DNA of 64,000 bases from Hyunsoonleella pacifica (GCF_004310335.1 NZ_SIRS01000003.1:620001-684000); one strand, 5' to 3'. Shown: positions 35,122-45,099, numbered from the stretch's first letter. Translations and numbers: made by a program. Notes: a model not told the origin generated them from the sequence alone.

Positions 35122-35658
35122 ATGGCAGGAACAAGAGCAGCAATACGTTACGCAAAAGCAGTTTTAAGTTTGGCCCTTTCTGAGAAAAAAGCAGATAAGG
35201 TTAATAACGATATGATTCTTATTGCTGATACAATTGCACAAAATAAAGATTTGGCAGATATGCTTGGTAATTCTGTTGTAAAATCAGAAGCCAAAAAAGG
35301 AGCATTGTTAGCTATTTTTCCAAAATTAAATACAATTAGTAACGGGTTGTTTGATGTTTTAATAGCTAATAAGCGAATAGATATATTAAACGAGGTTGCA
35401 CAACAATACACCATTTTGTTTGATGAGCAAAATGGAAAACAAATTGCAACAGTTACTACAGCTGTAGCGCTAACAAAAGACTTAGAGAAAAAAGTTTTAG
35501 CTAAAGTTAAAGCGTTAACAAGTAAAGAGGTACAGTTAGAAAGTATAGTAGATGAAAGCATTTTAGGGGGTTTCATCTTACGTGTTGGAGATAAGCAGTT
35601 TGATGCTAGTATCTCAAACAAATTAAATAAGTTAAAAAGAGAATTTACATTAAATTAA
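35122..35658 (+). CDS. atpH: ATP synthase F1 subunit delta
   Basis: The 178-residue product links the peripheral stalk to the top of F1. It starts A-G-T-R-A-A-I-R-Y-A-K-A-V, the usual R-Y-A-x-A-L-type N-terminus, and ends with the conserved I-L-G-G-F-I-L-R-V-G-D-K-Q-F-D-A-S-I block. Length is standard. A 57-base spacer to atpA contains a small GGATGT/ACATCC hairpin (35673-35687) and short degenerate TCTAA repeats, an unusual interruption in an otherwise compact operon. Confidence 0.94.
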   Translation: MAGTRAAIRYAKAVLSLALSEKKADKVNNDMILIADTIAQNKDLADMLGNSVVKSEAKKGALLAIFPKLNTISNGLFDVLIANKRIDILNEVAQQYTILFDEQNGKQIATVTTAVALTKDLEKKVLAKVKALTSKEVQLESIVDESILGGFILRVGDKQFDASISNKLNKLKREFTLN

Positions 35659-35715
35659 TAAATGGTTAGAGTGGATGTGTAACATCCGATGTCTAACGTC
35701 TAATATCTAAAAAAG

Positions 35716-37290
35716 ATGGCAGAAGTAAAACCAGCTGAAGTATCAGCAATCTTAAAACAACAACTTGAAGGTTTTGAAGCCTCAGCTTCTTTAAATGAAG
35801 TAGGAACTGTACTTACTGTTGGAGATGGTATTGTACGTGCTTACGGATTATCTAATGCACAATATGGTGAGTTAGTTGAGTTCGATGGCGGTTTAGAAGG
35901 TATTGTACTTAACCTTGAAGAAGATAACGTTGGTATCGTATTATTAGGTGGTTCAACAGGTGTAAGAGAAGGATCTACCGTAAAGCGTACTGGTAAAATT
36001 GCTTCTATTAATGTAGGAGAAGGGATTGTTGGACGTGTTGTAGATACTCTAGGAAATCCAATAGATGGTAAAGGACCTATTGCAGGAGATACATATCAAA
36101 TGCCATTAGAGCGTAAAGCACCAGGTGTTATTTACCGTGAGCCAGTAACTGAGCCATTACAAACAGGTATCAAATCCATTGACGCCATGATTCCTGTAGG
36201 TCGTGGACAACGTGAGTTGGTAATTGGAGATCGTCAAACAGGTAAAACAACGGTTTGTATTGATACCATCTTAAATCAAAAAGAATTTTACGATGCAGGA
36301 GAGCCTGTATATTGTATATATGTTGCTGTAGGTCAAAAAGCATCTACTGTAGCAAACATTGCTAAAGTATTAGAAGAAAAAGGTGCATTAGCTTACACAA
36401 CTATTGTAGCTGCAAATGCATCTGACCCTGCTCCAATGCAAGTATATGCGCCAATGGCAGGAGCTGCAATTGGAGAGTACTTTAGAGACACTGGTCGTCC
36501 AGCATTAATAATTTATGATGATTTATCTAAACAAGCTGTTGCTTATCGTGAGGTATCTTTATTATTAAGAAGACCACCAGGACGTGAAGCGTATCCTGGG
36601 GACGTTTTCTACTTACACTCTCGTTTATTAGAGCGTTCAGCAAAAGTTATCAATGATGATAGTATCGCTAAAGACATGAACGATTTACCAGATAGCTTAA
36701 AACCTATGGTAAAAGGAGGAGGGTCTTTAACAGCATTACCAATTATTGAAACACAAGCAGGAGACGTTTCTGCATATATTCCAACAAACGTAATTTCTAT
36801 TACTGACGGACAGATTTTCTTAGATGGTGATTTATTTAACTCTGGTGTACGTCCAGCTATTAACGTAGGTATCTCTGTATCTCGTGTAGGTGGTAATGCT
36901 CAGATTAAATCTATGAAGAAAGTATCAGGTACGTTAAAATTAGACCAAGCACAGTTCCGTGAACTAGAAGCATTTGCTAAGTTCGGATCTGATTTAGATG
37001 CTGTTACTTTAAATGTAATTGAAAAAGGTAAGCGTAACGTAGAAATTTTAAAGCAAGCACAAAACGATCCTTATACAGTTGAAGATCAAATCGCAATAAT
37101 TTATGCAGGATCTAAAAACTTATTGAAGGATGTGCCTGTAGATAAAGTAAAAGAGTTTGAAAAAGGATTTATCGAATTCTTAAATGCAAAGCATAGAGAT
37201 GTGTTAGACACGCTTAAATCAGGTAAATTAACTGATGAAGTTACTGATACATTAACCGCTGTAGCAAAGGATTTATCAAGTAAGTATTAA
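35716..37290 (+). CDS. atpA: ATP synthase F1 subunit alpha
   Basis: The 524-residue product is the non-catalytic nucleotide-binding subunit. Walker A is G-D-R-Q-T-G-K-T at 171-178, L-I-I-Y-D-D-L-S near 262-269 is the Walker B region, and the family signature [13 protein letters not shown] is near 380-392, with the arginine finger at the end of it. Codon usage and GC are higher than in the polysaccharide genes, as expected for a highly expressed gene. It is followed by atpG after 45 bases; no atpD or atpC is found in the window. Confidence 0.97.
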   Translation: MAEVKPAEVSAILKQQLEGFEASASLNEVGTVLTVGDGIVRAYGLSNAQYGELVEFDGGLEGIVLNLEEDNVGIVLLGGSTGVREGSTVKRTGKIASINVGEGIVGRVVDTLGNPIDGKGPIAGDTYQMPLERKAPGVIYREPVTEPLQTGIKSIDAMIPVGRGQRELVIGDRQTGKTTVCIDTILNQKEFYDAGEPVYCIYVAVGQKASTVANIAKVLEEKGALAYTTIVAANASDPAPMQVYAPMAGAAIGEYFRDTGRPALIIYDDLSKQAVAYREVSLLLRRPPGREAYPGDVFYLHSRLLERSAKVINDDSIAKDMNDLPDSLKPMVKGGGSLTALPIIETQAGDVSAYIPTNVISITDGQIFLDGDLFNSGVRPAINVGISVSRVGGNAQIKSMKKVSGTLKLDQAQFRELEAFAKFGSDLDAVTLNVIEKGKRNVEILKQAQNDPYTVEDQIAIIYAGSKNLLKDVPVDKVKEFEKGFIEFLNAKHRDVLDTLKSGKLTDEVTDTLTAVAKDLSSKY

Positions 37291-37335
37291 TTAGATTTTA
37301 GTAGTTACTAACTACTAATAACTAAAGACTAGAGA

Positions 37336-38196
37336 ATGGCGAATCTAAAAGAAATACGTAACAGAATATCATCAGTATCTTCAACGATGCAGATTACAAG
37401 TGCCATGAAAATGGTATCTGCTGCAAAGTTAAAGAAGGCACAAGACGCTATTACAGCTATGCGCCCTTATGCTGATAAGTTGACTGAACTTTTACAGAAC
37501 TTAAGTGCAACTTTAGATGAAGATTCTGGAGGTAAATTTTCTGAACAGCGTGAAGTAAACAAAGTATTGATTGTTGCTATTACGTCAAACAGAGGTTTAG
37601 CTGGTGCATTCAACTCAAACATCATTAAAGAAGTTTCAAGATTAACATCTGAAACTTATGCTAACCAAGAGGTGTCTTATATGGCCATTGGTAAAAAGTC
37701 TAATGATGCATTCAAGAAGTCTAACAAAGTTATTGCTAATCATAGTGAAGTTTTTGATGATCTAACGTTTGATAATGTTGCTGCCATTGCACAGGATTTA
37801 ATGGATAGATTTGTAGCTAACGAATTTGATAAAATTGAAATTGTTTACAATAAGTTCAAGAATGCTGCTACTCAAATTGTAATGACAGAACAGTTTTTAC
37901 CAATTGTACCTGTTGAAGGAGATGCTAATGCTAATGCAGATTATATCTTTGAGCCTTCTAAAGAGGAAATTGTAGAGGAATTAATTCCAAAGTCATTAAA
38001 AACGCAATTATACAAAGGTATTAGAGATTCTTTTGCTAGTGAGCACGGTGCACGTATGACGGCTATGCATAAAGCAACAGATAATGCTACAGAATTAAGA
38101 GATCAATTGAAATTGACTTACAACAAAGCACGTCAAGCTGCTATTACTAACGAAATCTTAGAGATTGTTGGAGGAGCTGAGGCTTTGAATAACTAG
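37336..38196 (+). CDS. atpG: ATP synthase F1 subunit gamma
   Basis: The 286-residue product is the rotor shaft. The N-terminal helix has I-R-N-R-I-S-S-V-S-S-T-M-Q-I-T-S-A-M-K-M-V (about 7-27), the middle has I-T-S-N-R-G-L-A-G-A-F-N (82-93), and the C-terminal helix contains M-x-A-M-H-K-A-T-D-N-A and the conserved N-K-A-R-Q-A-A-I-T-N-E-I-L-E-I-V-G-G-A. It is the last gene of the operon; a strong terminator follows at 38249. Confidence 0.96.
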   Translation: MANLKEIRNRISSVSSTMQITSAMKMVSAAKLKKAQDAITAMRPYADKLTELLQNLSATLDEDSGGKFSEQREVNKVLIVAITSNRGLAGAFNSNIIKEVSRLTSETYANQEVSYMAIGKKSNDAFKKSNKVIANHSEVFDDLTFDNVAAIAQDLMDRFVANEFDKIEIVYNKFKNAATQIVMTEQFLPIVPVEGDANANADYIFEPSKEEIVEELIPKSLKTQLYKGIRDSFASEHGARMTAMHKATDNATELRDQLKLTYNKARQAAITNEILEIVGGAEALNN

Positions 38197-38248
38197 TAAT
38201 TTATAATTTTATACTGAACTTGTTTCAGTAACCTAAATAATTAACTAA

Positions 38249-38277
38249 AACCTAACTTTAACGAGTTAGGTTTTTTT
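38249..38277 (+). terminator. Rho-independent terminator of the ATP synthase operon
   Basis: AACCTAACT (38249-38257) pairs perfectly with AGTTAGGTT (38264-38272) around TTAACG, followed by a run of T to 38277. It lies 52 bases after the atpG stop and 40 bases before the next start. A CTGAA/TTCAG palindrome at 38215-38229 just upstream belongs to the dispersed repeat type seen near 45 kb. Confidence 0.9.
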
Positions 38278-38317
38278 GTTTTAAAAACCCTATTTTTAAC
38301 CATAAAATAATTAGTTT

Positions 38318-39742
38318 TTGAGCATACTAAAGAAGTTCTTTAAGGATACTGTTATTTATGGCTTGGCAACAGTGTTGCCTAGACTCATGAACTTTGTGCT
38401 CGTACCATTACATACAGATACTTTAGGAACAGCAAGTTATTCAGATAATACAACATTTTATGTATATGCGGCATTTTTTAACGTATTGCTTACCTATGGT
38501 ATGGAGACTGCTTTTTTTCGGTTTTTTAGTAAATCTGAAGATAAACAAAAAGTGTTTTCAACAGCACTTATAAGTTTAACCGTGACTACAGCTTTTTTTA
38601 TAGGTATTGTTTTAGTTTTTAATCAACAACTAGCACAATTTGTTAATCTAAACCAAAATTATTTTAATCTATTAATTGGGGTTTTAGTTTTAGATACTTT
38701 AGTTGTTATTCCTTTTGCTTATTTAAGAGCCTCGAGCAGACCAATTAAATTTACAATGATTAAGCTAAGTAATATTGTAATTTATGTGTTGTTGAATTTT
38801 TTCTTTCTATGGGCAATACCAAAGTTTAAAATAGACTTTCAAAATTATGATTCTAATGATTTAGTTAAATACATCTTTATTGCCAATTTAGCAGCTAGCA
38901 TTGTAACTTTCTTATTATTATCCCCTTATTTACTTAAAACAAAATTACAGTTTAGTAAATCTATTTTTAAACAATTGCTCAATTACGGTTTACCAATAAT
39001 GATAGCTGGTTTAGCTTATGTAATTAATGAGAATTTTGATAAATGGTTGTTACCAGAAGTTTTAGGAAAAGAGATAAATGGAGCATATAGTGGGTGTTAT
39101 AAAATTGCAGTATTTATGACCATTTTTATACAAGCTTTTCGTTTAGGAGCAGAGCCATTCTTTTTCAATCATGCAAAAGAACATAATGCGAAAGAAACTT
39201 ATGCTAGAATAATGAAGTACTTCGTTATTTTCGGTAGTGCTATGTTAGTATTCGTTACTGCATTTCTAGACGTTTTTAAATCACTTATTGTAAGAGATGA
39301 AAGTTATTGGGTAGCCATAGATATTGTTCCAATAGTGTTGATTGCTAATTTATGTTTAGGTATTTATTTCAACTTAGCCATTTGGTATAAATTAACAGAT
39401 AGAACAAGATATGGGATGTATTTATCTTTATTAGGAGCTACGATAACTATTACTTTTAATGTCATTATGATAGAAAAAATAGGTTTTATTGCAGCAGCTT
39501 GGGCAACGTTATTAGCCTATGGAATAATGATGGTTGTTTCTTATTTTTTAGGTCAAAAGTATTATCCTGTACCATATCGACTTAAAAGTATTTTAGGGTA
39601 TTTATCTGTGGCAATTATATTTTCAATTTTAGCATTAAGTTCTAATGTAAACTATTATATAAATACAGCTTTAGTTTTAGTATTTTTGGGCTTAGTTGTC
39701 TTTTCAGAAAGAAATGAACTAAAACAATTACTTAAAAAATAA
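38318..39742 (+). CDS. Polysaccharide/oligosaccharide flippase family protein
   Basis: The 474-residue product has 12-14 hydrophobic segments and the PST/MOP family opening: [14 protein letters not shown] near 4-17, then [12 protein letters not shown] near 21-32. Family members flip lipid-linked saccharides. It is not in a glycan locus but heads a row with dut, a sugar nucleotidyltransferase and envelope genes, an order I believe recurs in Flavobacteriaceae, so it may act in a core envelope pathway. The start is TTG; the first in-frame ATG would cut into helix 1. It ends one base before dut. Confidence 0.82.
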   Translation: MSILKKFFKDTVIYGLATVLPRLMNFVLVPLHTDTLGTASYSDNTTFYVYAAFFNVLLTYGMETAFFRFFSKSEDKQKVFSTALISLTVTTAFFIGIVLVFNQQLAQFVNLNQNYFNLLIGVLVLDTLVVIPFAYLRASSRPIKFTMIKLSNIVIYVLLNFFFLWAIPKFKIDFQNYDSNDLVKYIFIANLAASIVTFLLLSPYLLKTKLQFSKSIFKQLLNYGLPIMIAGLAYVINENFDKWLLPEVLGKEINGAYSGCYKIAVFMTIFIQAFRLGAEPFFFNHAKEHNAKETYARIMKYFVIFGSAMLVFVTAFLDVFKSLIVRDESYWVAIDIVPIVLIANLCLGIYFNLAIWYKLTDRTRYGMYLSLLGATITITFNVIMIEKIGFIAAAWATLLAYGIMMVVSYFLGQKYYPVPYRLKSILGYLSVAIIFSILALSSNVNYYINTALVLVFLGLVVFSERNELKQLLKK

Positions 39743-39743
39743 T

Positions 39744-40178
39744 ATGAAAATAAAAATCATTAATAAATCCAATCACGATTTACCACATTACGAAACGATA
39801 GCTTCGGCAGGAATGGATTTACGAGCTAATATATCAGAACCTAGAGTTTTGAAGCCTTTAGAACGCAGTATAGTGGGTACAGGGCTTTTTATAGAGCTTC
39901 CAGTGAGTTTGGAAGCGCAAGTACGTCCAAGAAGTGGTTTAGCTGCTAAAAAAGGCATTACAGTGTTAAATGCTCCTGGAACCATTGATGCTGATTACAG
40001 AGGAGAAATAGGAGTTATTTTGGTGAATCTATCTAATGAGGACTTTACAATAAACAACGGCGAACGTATTGCTCAATTGGTAATTGCTAAGCATGAACGT
40101 GCTGAGTGGGAAGAGGTAGATATACTTTCTGAAACTGATCGTGGAGAAGGTGGTTTTGGTAGCACGGGGACTTCATGA
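39744..40178 (+). CDS. dut: dUTP diphosphatase
   Basis: The 144-residue product hydrolyses dUTP to dUMP, keeping uracil out of DNA and feeding dTMP synthesis. All five trimeric dUTPase motifs are visible: A-S-A-G-M-D-L near 20-26, P-R-S-G-L-A-A near 63-69, [10 protein letters not shown] near 80-89, R-I-A-Q-L-V near 109-114 and the C-terminal [10 protein letters not shown]. It starts one base after the flippase stop. Confidence 0.97.
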   Translation: MKIKIINKSNHDLPHYETIASAGMDLRANISEPRVLKPLERSIVGTGLFIELPVSLEAQVRPRSGLAAKKGITVLNAPGTIDADYRGEIGVILVNLSNEDFTINNGERIAQLVIAKHERAEWEEVDILSETDRGEGGFGSTGTS

Positions 40179-40268
40179 TTAATGATTTTAGAATAAAATT
40201 ACAAAGATTGGCGAATCCGCGGCACACGAATAAACAATGAAACAAATAAACGAATCAACATTTAAAAA

Positions 40269-41288
40269 ATGAAAATAATAGTCCCAATGGCAGGTCGAGG
40301 TTCTCGATTACGTCCGCATAGTTTAACAGTACCAAAACCATTAATACCAGTTGCTGGCCAACCTATAGTACACCGTTTGGTAAAAGATATAGCTAAGGTT
40401 TTAAAACAACCAATTGATGAAATTGCTTTTGTACTAGGAGACCCTGCATGGTTTGGTGATGATGTAGTAACTAGTTTAGAAGACCTAGCAACAGGTTTAG
40501 GTGCTAAAGCCTCTATTTATCGTCAAGATAAACCTTTAGGTACAGGGCACGCTATTATGTGTGCTAAGCCGTCACTTTCCGGGCCAGCTGTAATTGCGTA
40601 TGCTGATACGTTGATTAGAGCCGAATTTGATTTAGATCCAGAAGCTGATAGTGTAATTTGGACAAAACAAGTAGAAAATCCAGAAGCCTATGGTGTTGTG
40701 AAGCTAAATGGTAATGATGAAATAGTGGAGCTTGTTGAAAAACCAGAAACCTTTGTGAGCGATCAAGCTGTAATTGGAATTTACTATTTTAAGGATGTTG
40801 CGGTTTTAAAAGGGAAGTTGCAAGAAATCCTGGATGAAAACGTTATGAATGGTGGCGAATACCAAATTAACGATGGTATTAAGCGTATGATGGCTGATGG
40901 TAAAATTTTTAAAACAGGAACTGTTGACGAATGGATGGATTGTGGAAATAAAGCCATTACTATTGAAACTAATCAACGTATGTTAGGCTTTTTAAAAGCC
41001 GATGGCGAAGAAGTGTTGGTAGCAGATTCAGCTAAATTAGATAATTCAAATATTATTGAACCTTGCTTTGTTGGCGAGAATGTAGTACTTAAAAATACAA
41101 CTATTGGTCCGTTTGTTTCTGTAGGGAATGGTACAGTTATTGAAAACTCAACAATAGAAAACAGTTTAATACAGACCAATACAGAAATAAAAAACGCAAA
41201 ATTAAACAACGCTATGATAGGGAATAATGTGAAATACAATGGCGAGTTTACGAGCATTAGTATTGGCGATTATTCGGTTTTAGAATAA
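40269..41288 (+). CDS. NDP-sugar nucleotidyltransferase with left-handed beta-helix domain
   Basis: The 339-residue product has an N-terminal nucleotidyltransferase (M-A-G-R-G-S-R-L-R-P-H-S at 7-18 then P-K-P-L-I-P-V at 22-28, the GxGxR-x9-PK type). A central D-E-W-M-D-C-G segment and a C-terminal hexapeptide-repeat region (about 245-335) complete the sugar-1-phosphate nucleotidyltransferase layout. It probably makes a dTDP-, UDP- or GDP-sugar, but the base and sugar cannot be read. The gene lies 90 bases after dut and 41 bases before repeat copy B. Confidence 0.87.
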   Translation: MKIIVPMAGRGSRLRPHSLTVPKPLIPVAGQPIVHRLVKDIAKVLKQPIDEIAFVLGDPAWFGDDVVTSLEDLATGLGAKASIYRQDKPLGTGHAIMCAKPSLSGPAVIAYADTLIRAEFDLDPEADSVIWTKQVENPEAYGVVKLNGNDEIVELVEKPETFVSDQAVIGIYYFKDVAVLKGKLQEILDENVMNGGEYQINDGIKRMMADGKIFKTGTVDEWMDCGNKAITIETNQRMLGFLKADGEEVLVADSAKLDNSNIIEPCFVGENVVLKNTTIGPFVSVGNGTVIENSTIENSLIQTNTEIKNAKLNNAMIGNNVKYNGEFTSISIGDYSVLE

Positions 41289-41329
41289 ATAGGCTGATAA
41301 GAACAAAGATATGAGATGACAGGTAGCCC

Positions 41330-41464
41330 GCGTTAGGGATTGTAGTGGATAGCCCACAGCTTTTGCGCCCTAGTGCAAAAAGCGAGGACTTGTAACGAAA
41401 AGCCCGACCGAAGTGATCCTGCAAGGTTTTGAGAACCTTGTAGGTTTAAACGAAGGTAACGCCC
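41330..41464 (+). repeat. Structured intergenic repeat, copy B
   Basis: It begins GCGTTAGGGATTG and ends AACGCCC, with GAAAAGCCCGACC in the middle (41397-41409). The first variable hairpin is TTTTGC/GCAAAA (about 41361-41380), different in sequence from copies A, C and D but at the same position. The second is CTGCAAGGTT/AACCTTGTAG (41419-41443), 10 bp with one mismatch. The element ends 12 bases before the ATG of the TPR gene, so it would lie in that gene's leader if transcribed. Confidence 0.75.
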
Positions 41465-41476
41465 AAATAAATAGTA

Positions 41477-42829
41477 ATGAAACAATTAATCTACATACTT
41501 TTTTTCTTTGGAATATTGAATATTCCACAGGTAAACTATGCCCAAGTAGATTTTAATAAAACGCCTGATGACGATTTAGGGATTGTTGAAGACCAGTTTC
41601 AAGAGCTCTTTTTTGAAGCTTTAAAACAAAAGGGAGTTGAAAACTATGATAGAGCTGTAGATGCATTGCAAAAATGTATTGAAATTGATAAATCGCCTGC
41701 TATATTGTATTTTGAATTGGGTAAAAACTACATAAAACTTAAAAATTTTGGTGCTGCGGAAGATGCTTTGAAAACTGCGGTAGAAAAAGCTCCAGATAAT
41801 GAGTGGTATTTAGATGAGCTTTACGGTTATTATGTTAGCCAAAATGATTTAAAAAAGGCACTTAAAACCGTACAGCAATTGGTGCAATACCATCCAGATT
41901 ATAAACAGGATTTGGCAAACTTATATGTAAAGATGGAGAAGTATGACGCTGCTTTGGAAATTCTGGATGAACTAGATGCATCTTTTGGTATTTCTGTATC
42001 TAGAGATGTACTTCGCAATAGAATTTACAAAGCTACAGGTCGTGCTGAGGAACAGATAGAAAACTTACAATCTAGGGTAGATAAAAACCCAAAGAACGAA
42101 GCAAATTATTTGGCATTAATTTACCGCTATAGCGAACAGGGAGAGAAGCAAAAAGCTTTTGAAACAGCTCAGGGATTACTTAAAATACAACCGAATTCAC
42201 AGGTTGTACATTTGGCACTTTACAAGTTTTATTTAGATAAGAATAATACTGAAGAGGCCATTAATTCTATGAAAATTGTGGTACAAAGTAACGAGATAAA
42301 ACCTGATGCAAAGTTAAAAGTACTTTCAGATTTCGTTAATTTTGTTAAAGATAATCCGCAATATGAAGCTGATTTATTAGAAGCTACCGCGCTTCTTGAT
42401 GGCGCTACTGATGCTAAAACCTTAACAGATTTAGGATTGTATTACCTTAACAAAGGCGATAAGGAAAATGCATTGAAAAATTTTCAAGAAGCTTTAAAAT
42501 TGGATGATAACAATTTTAGTATTTTAAGAAATGTACTTATGCTTCATATTGATTTAAAACAGTTTGAAGTAGCTAAAACTAAGAGTGATGCTGCTATTAT
42601 AAAATACCCTGCACAACCCTTACCGTATTTAGTAAATGGTATCGCCTTAAACGCATTGCAAAAACCGAAGGAAGCTATTACTACTCTAGAATCTGGTTTA
42701 GATTGGATTGTAGACGACAATAAAATAGAAGCAGATTTTTATAGGGAGTTAGCAAAGGCATACAATTTGCTAAACAATACAGCAAAGGCAAAATCGTTTA
42801 TGGATAAGGCAAATGCACTTAAATCGTGA
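41477..42829 (+). CDS. Secreted tetratricopeptide repeat protein
   Basis: The 450-residue product has a signal peptide (about 1-22, ending N-Y-A-Q) and at least eight TPR-like helix pairs, for example Y-D-R-A-V-D-A-L-Q-K-C-I near 58-69, F-G-A-A-E-D-A-L-K-T-A-V near 93-104 and K-E-N-A-L-K-N-F-Q-E-A-L-K-L near 329-342. No enzymatic domain is present, so it is probably a periplasmic scaffold. It overlaps the DUF4292 gene by 4 bases and is followed by an M23 peptidase gene, which points to envelope assembly. The leader may include repeat copy B. Confidence 0.88.
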   Translation: MKQLIYILFFFGILNIPQVNYAQVDFNKTPDDDLGIVEDQFQELFFEALKQKGVENYDRAVDALQKCIEIDKSPAILYFELGKNYIKLKNFGAAEDALKTAVEKAPDNEWYLDELYGYYVSQNDLKKALKTVQQLVQYHPDYKQDLANLYVKMEKYDAALEILDELDASFGISVSRDVLRNRIYKATGRAEEQIENLQSRVDKNPKNEANYLALIYRYSEQGEKQKAFETAQGLLKIQPNSQVVHLALYKFYLDKNNTEEAINSMKIVVQSNEIKPDAKLKVLSDFVNFVKDNPQYEADLLEATALLDGATDAKTLTDLGLYYLNKGDKENALKNFQEALKLDDNNFSILRNVLMLHIDLKQFEVAKTKSDAAIIKYPAQPLPYLVNGIALNALQKPKEAITTLESGLDWIVDDNKIEADFYRELAKAYNLLNNTAKAKSFMDKANALKS

Positions 42830-43620
42830 TAAAAACACCTCAAATTTTGAAATATAAGCATATAATACCTTTAAGTTTAGTTGTATTTTTTGTTGGGTTT
42901 ACAAATTGTAAATCTGCTAAAACCATTACAAGAACAGAGGATAATTTAAAGCTCTCTGCAAAGCAATTAATAAAGGCAAATAAAAAACAATCACCAGATT
43001 TTAAAACTTTGCAATCTAAATTAAAAATCACTTATTCTGAAGGCGATAAAAAACAGTCGCATACGGTAAGTTACCGCATGGAAAAAGATAAAACACTTTG
43101 GATGAGTGCCCCTTTTGGTATTATTAGAGCCAAAATTACACCACAAAGCGTATCGTTTTACAACAAATTAGATAACACGTATTTTGAAGGGGATTTTCAA
43201 TATTTTAGTCAGTTACTTGGTACAGAATTAGATTTTGAAAAGGTGCAAAACATTATTTTGGGAGAGGCCTTGTTTAATTTAAACAATGATAAATATACAG
43301 CATCTGTGCAAGACAAAACCTATGTATTGCAGCCTAAAGAACAACGTAAGTTATTTGAAATATTCTTTCTTTTAGACCCATCGCTTTTTAAAGTTACCTC
43401 GCAACAATTATCACAAATGTCTGCACAACGGCATTTGCAAATCGATTATTTGGCGCATCAAAAGGTGGATGATCAAATAGTACCAGAGCATGTTAAAGTA
43501 ATAGCTGTAGAGGGTGATGAGGAACTCATTGCAGAATTAGAGTTTAAATCAGTATCGCTAAACGATGATTTAAGGTTTCCGTTCAAAATTCCATCAGGTT
43601 TTAAGAAAATAGAACTATAA
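42826..43620 (+). CDS. DUF4292 lipoprotein
   Basis: The 264-residue product has a lipoprotein signal (F-V-G-F-T-N-C, Cys 28) and a beta-rich body that fits DUF4292, a family resembling the LolB/LolA lipid-carrier fold; that resemblance is family knowledge and not proof of function. A conserved-looking W-M-S-A-P-F-G-I-I-R-A-K-I segment is near 92-104. The start is GTG, overlapping the TPR gene by 4 bases, and the stop overlaps the M23 gene start by 1 base (TAATG). The three genes form a translationally coupled envelope operon. Confidence 0.85.
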   Translation: MIKTPQILKYKHIIPLSLVVFFVGFTNCKSAKTITRTEDNLKLSAKQLIKANKKQSPDFKTLQSKLKITYSEGDKKQSHTVSYRMEKDKTLWMSAPFGIIRAKITPQSVSFYNKLDNTYFEGDFQYFSQLLGTELDFEKVQNIILGEALFNLNNDKYTASVQDKTYVLQPKEQRKLFEIFFLLDPSLFKVTSQQLSQMSAQRHLQIDYLAHQKVDDQIVPEHVKVIAVEGDEELIAELEFKSVSLNDDLRFPFKIPSGFKKIEL

Positions 43621-44843
43621 TGCAATTTAAAGCCCACATATTTAGAAGTCTTGTTTTACTTCTTATTCTTGTTGGGAGTGGTGGTGTTTTTGCCCAAGGC
43701 CAAAAGCAAAAACAGTTAGAAACACGAAGGCAGGAACTAAGGCGGGAAATTCAAAAAATAAACGCTTTACGCACTGAAAATAAATCAAAAGAGAAATCTC
43801 AACTCTCGTTAATAGAGGATTTTAATTATAAGATTAGTGTTTTAAATAATCTAATTAAAGTTACAAATCAGCAAGCTAATTTGTTAACTAGGGAAATCAA
43901 TAACAATCTAAAACAAATTGATAATCTTAGAAACGAATTAAAACTACTAAAAGAAGACTATGCGGCGATGATTGTTAAATCGTATAAGAGCAGAAACCAA
44001 CAAAGTCGCATCATGTTTCTACTGTCTTCAAACGATTTTAAGCAAGCCTATAAACGGTTGCAGTATATGAAGCAATATACGAGTCACCAAAAAGAACAGG
44101 GAGAAATAATTAAGTCTAAAACAGCTCAATTACAGAAGATAAATAAAGATTTATTAGTTCAAAAAGAAGAAAAACAAAAATTAGTTGCCGAAAATAAAAA
44201 AACACAGCAAACACTAGAAAAAGAGCGCGCACAACACCGTTCTATAATGGCTACTATCCAAAAAGATTTAAGTAAGTATACCTCACAAATAAAATCTAAA
44301 CAACGAGAAGCGGCAAGAATTGATAGAGAAATACAGCGTATTGTTAGAGCAGAAATTGCAAAATCTAATAAGAAGACAAATACCACGAGTAGTACCAGTT
44401 TCGCTCTAACTGCCGAAGAAAAAGTATTGGCTAGTAATTTTGTGTCTAATAAAGGTAAATTGCCTTGGCCTGTAGCTAAAGGTTTAGTAAAGGCAAGATA
44501 CGGTAAGCAGCCGTCTTTAATAGATAGGTCTTTAATTGTGCAGCGTAATGGGGTATTAATTACTACAGAAAAAAATGCTAAAGCCCGTGTAGTCTTTAAC
44601 GGTACAGTAATTAGAGTAACAGCTGTAAGAAACTCCAATCCTATGGTAATGATTAAGCACGGTAACTATATAACGGTATATAAAAATCTGTCTAAAGTTT
44701 ACGTTAAGGAAGGCGATAAACTTAAAACCAAGGATATTATTGGCGAAGTCTCCACAAATTTAGAAGGTGACACAATCTTAAGTTTCTCTATTTTTAAAGA
44801 TGCACAAACTCAAAATCCAGCTAGTTGGATTTATAAGATGTAA
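43620..44843 (+). CDS. EnvC-like murein hydrolase activator / M23 family protein
   Basis: The 407-residue product has a signal peptide (1-25, ending V-F-A-Q), a long coiled-coil region (about 28-245) and a C-terminal M23/LytM domain (about 280-405; L-P-W-P-V-A-K-G-L-V near its start). The metal-ligand histidines of active M23 peptidases appear to be missing: the first H-x3-D site reads R-S-L-I-V-Q-R-N-G-V, and I-K-H-G-N-Y near 344 is the only clear His. It is therefore probably an EnvC-type activator of amidases rather than a peptidase. It ends the TPR-DUF4292 operon; copy C of the repeat lies downstream. Confidence 0.85.
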   Translation: MQFKAHIFRSLVLLLILVGSGGVFAQGQKQKQLETRRQELRREIQKINALRTENKSKEKSQLSLIEDFNYKISVLNNLIKVTNQQANLLTREINNNLKQIDNLRNELKLLKEDYAAMIVKSYKSRNQQSRIMFLLSSNDFKQAYKRLQYMKQYTSHQKEQGEIIKSKTAQLQKINKDLLVQKEEKQKLVAENKKTQQTLEKERAQHRSIMATIQKDLSKYTSQIKSKQREAARIDREIQRIVRAEIAKSNKKTNTTSSTSFALTAEEKVLASNFVSNKGKLPWPVAKGLVKARYGKQPSLIDRSLIVQRNGVLITTEKNAKARVVFNGTVIRVTAVRNSNPMVMIKHGNYITVYKNLSKVYVKEGDKLKTKDIIGEVSTNLEGDTILSFSIFKDAQTQNPASWIYKM

Positions 44844-44901
44844 CGCTACAAACCTACTGTCATGCTGAACTTGTTTCAGTATCTATCGAATACTATAATT
44901 T

Positions 44902-45022
44902 GGGCGTTACCCTCGATGTAACATCCGTCTACAATATTTACGCATTCGTCCTCGGGTCAGACTTTCACTACTCAATCCCTCCTGCGTCGGGGATTTCAAA
45001 CATGCCGTTCAATCCCTAACGC
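44902..45022 (-). repeat. Structured intergenic repeat, copy C
   Basis: Read on the minus strand it begins GCGTTAGGGATTGAACGG and ends AACGCCC. Its first 68 bases differ from copy D at only 5 positions. The first hairpin is AATCCC/GGGATT and the second region is longer and less regular. It lies in the convergent gap between the M23 and small lipoprotein genes, next to a TGTCA-type palindrome near 44860-44886. Confidence 0.75.
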
Positions 45023-45099
45023 AGCTTTCTGCAAGCTAAAGTTATATTATTTTTAGCTTTTTAATCATAAAAGCTACTGCCTTAAAAAAGAATAATTTA

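Noticed and set aside
35148-35621. Minus-strand open frame of 157 codons
   Set aside because: It is opposite atpH, a universally conserved gene, and has no recognisable family.
44159-44638. Minus-strand open frame of 159 codons
   Set aside because: It is opposite the M23-like gene, whose coiled coil and LytM domain are clear, so it is a shadow frame.
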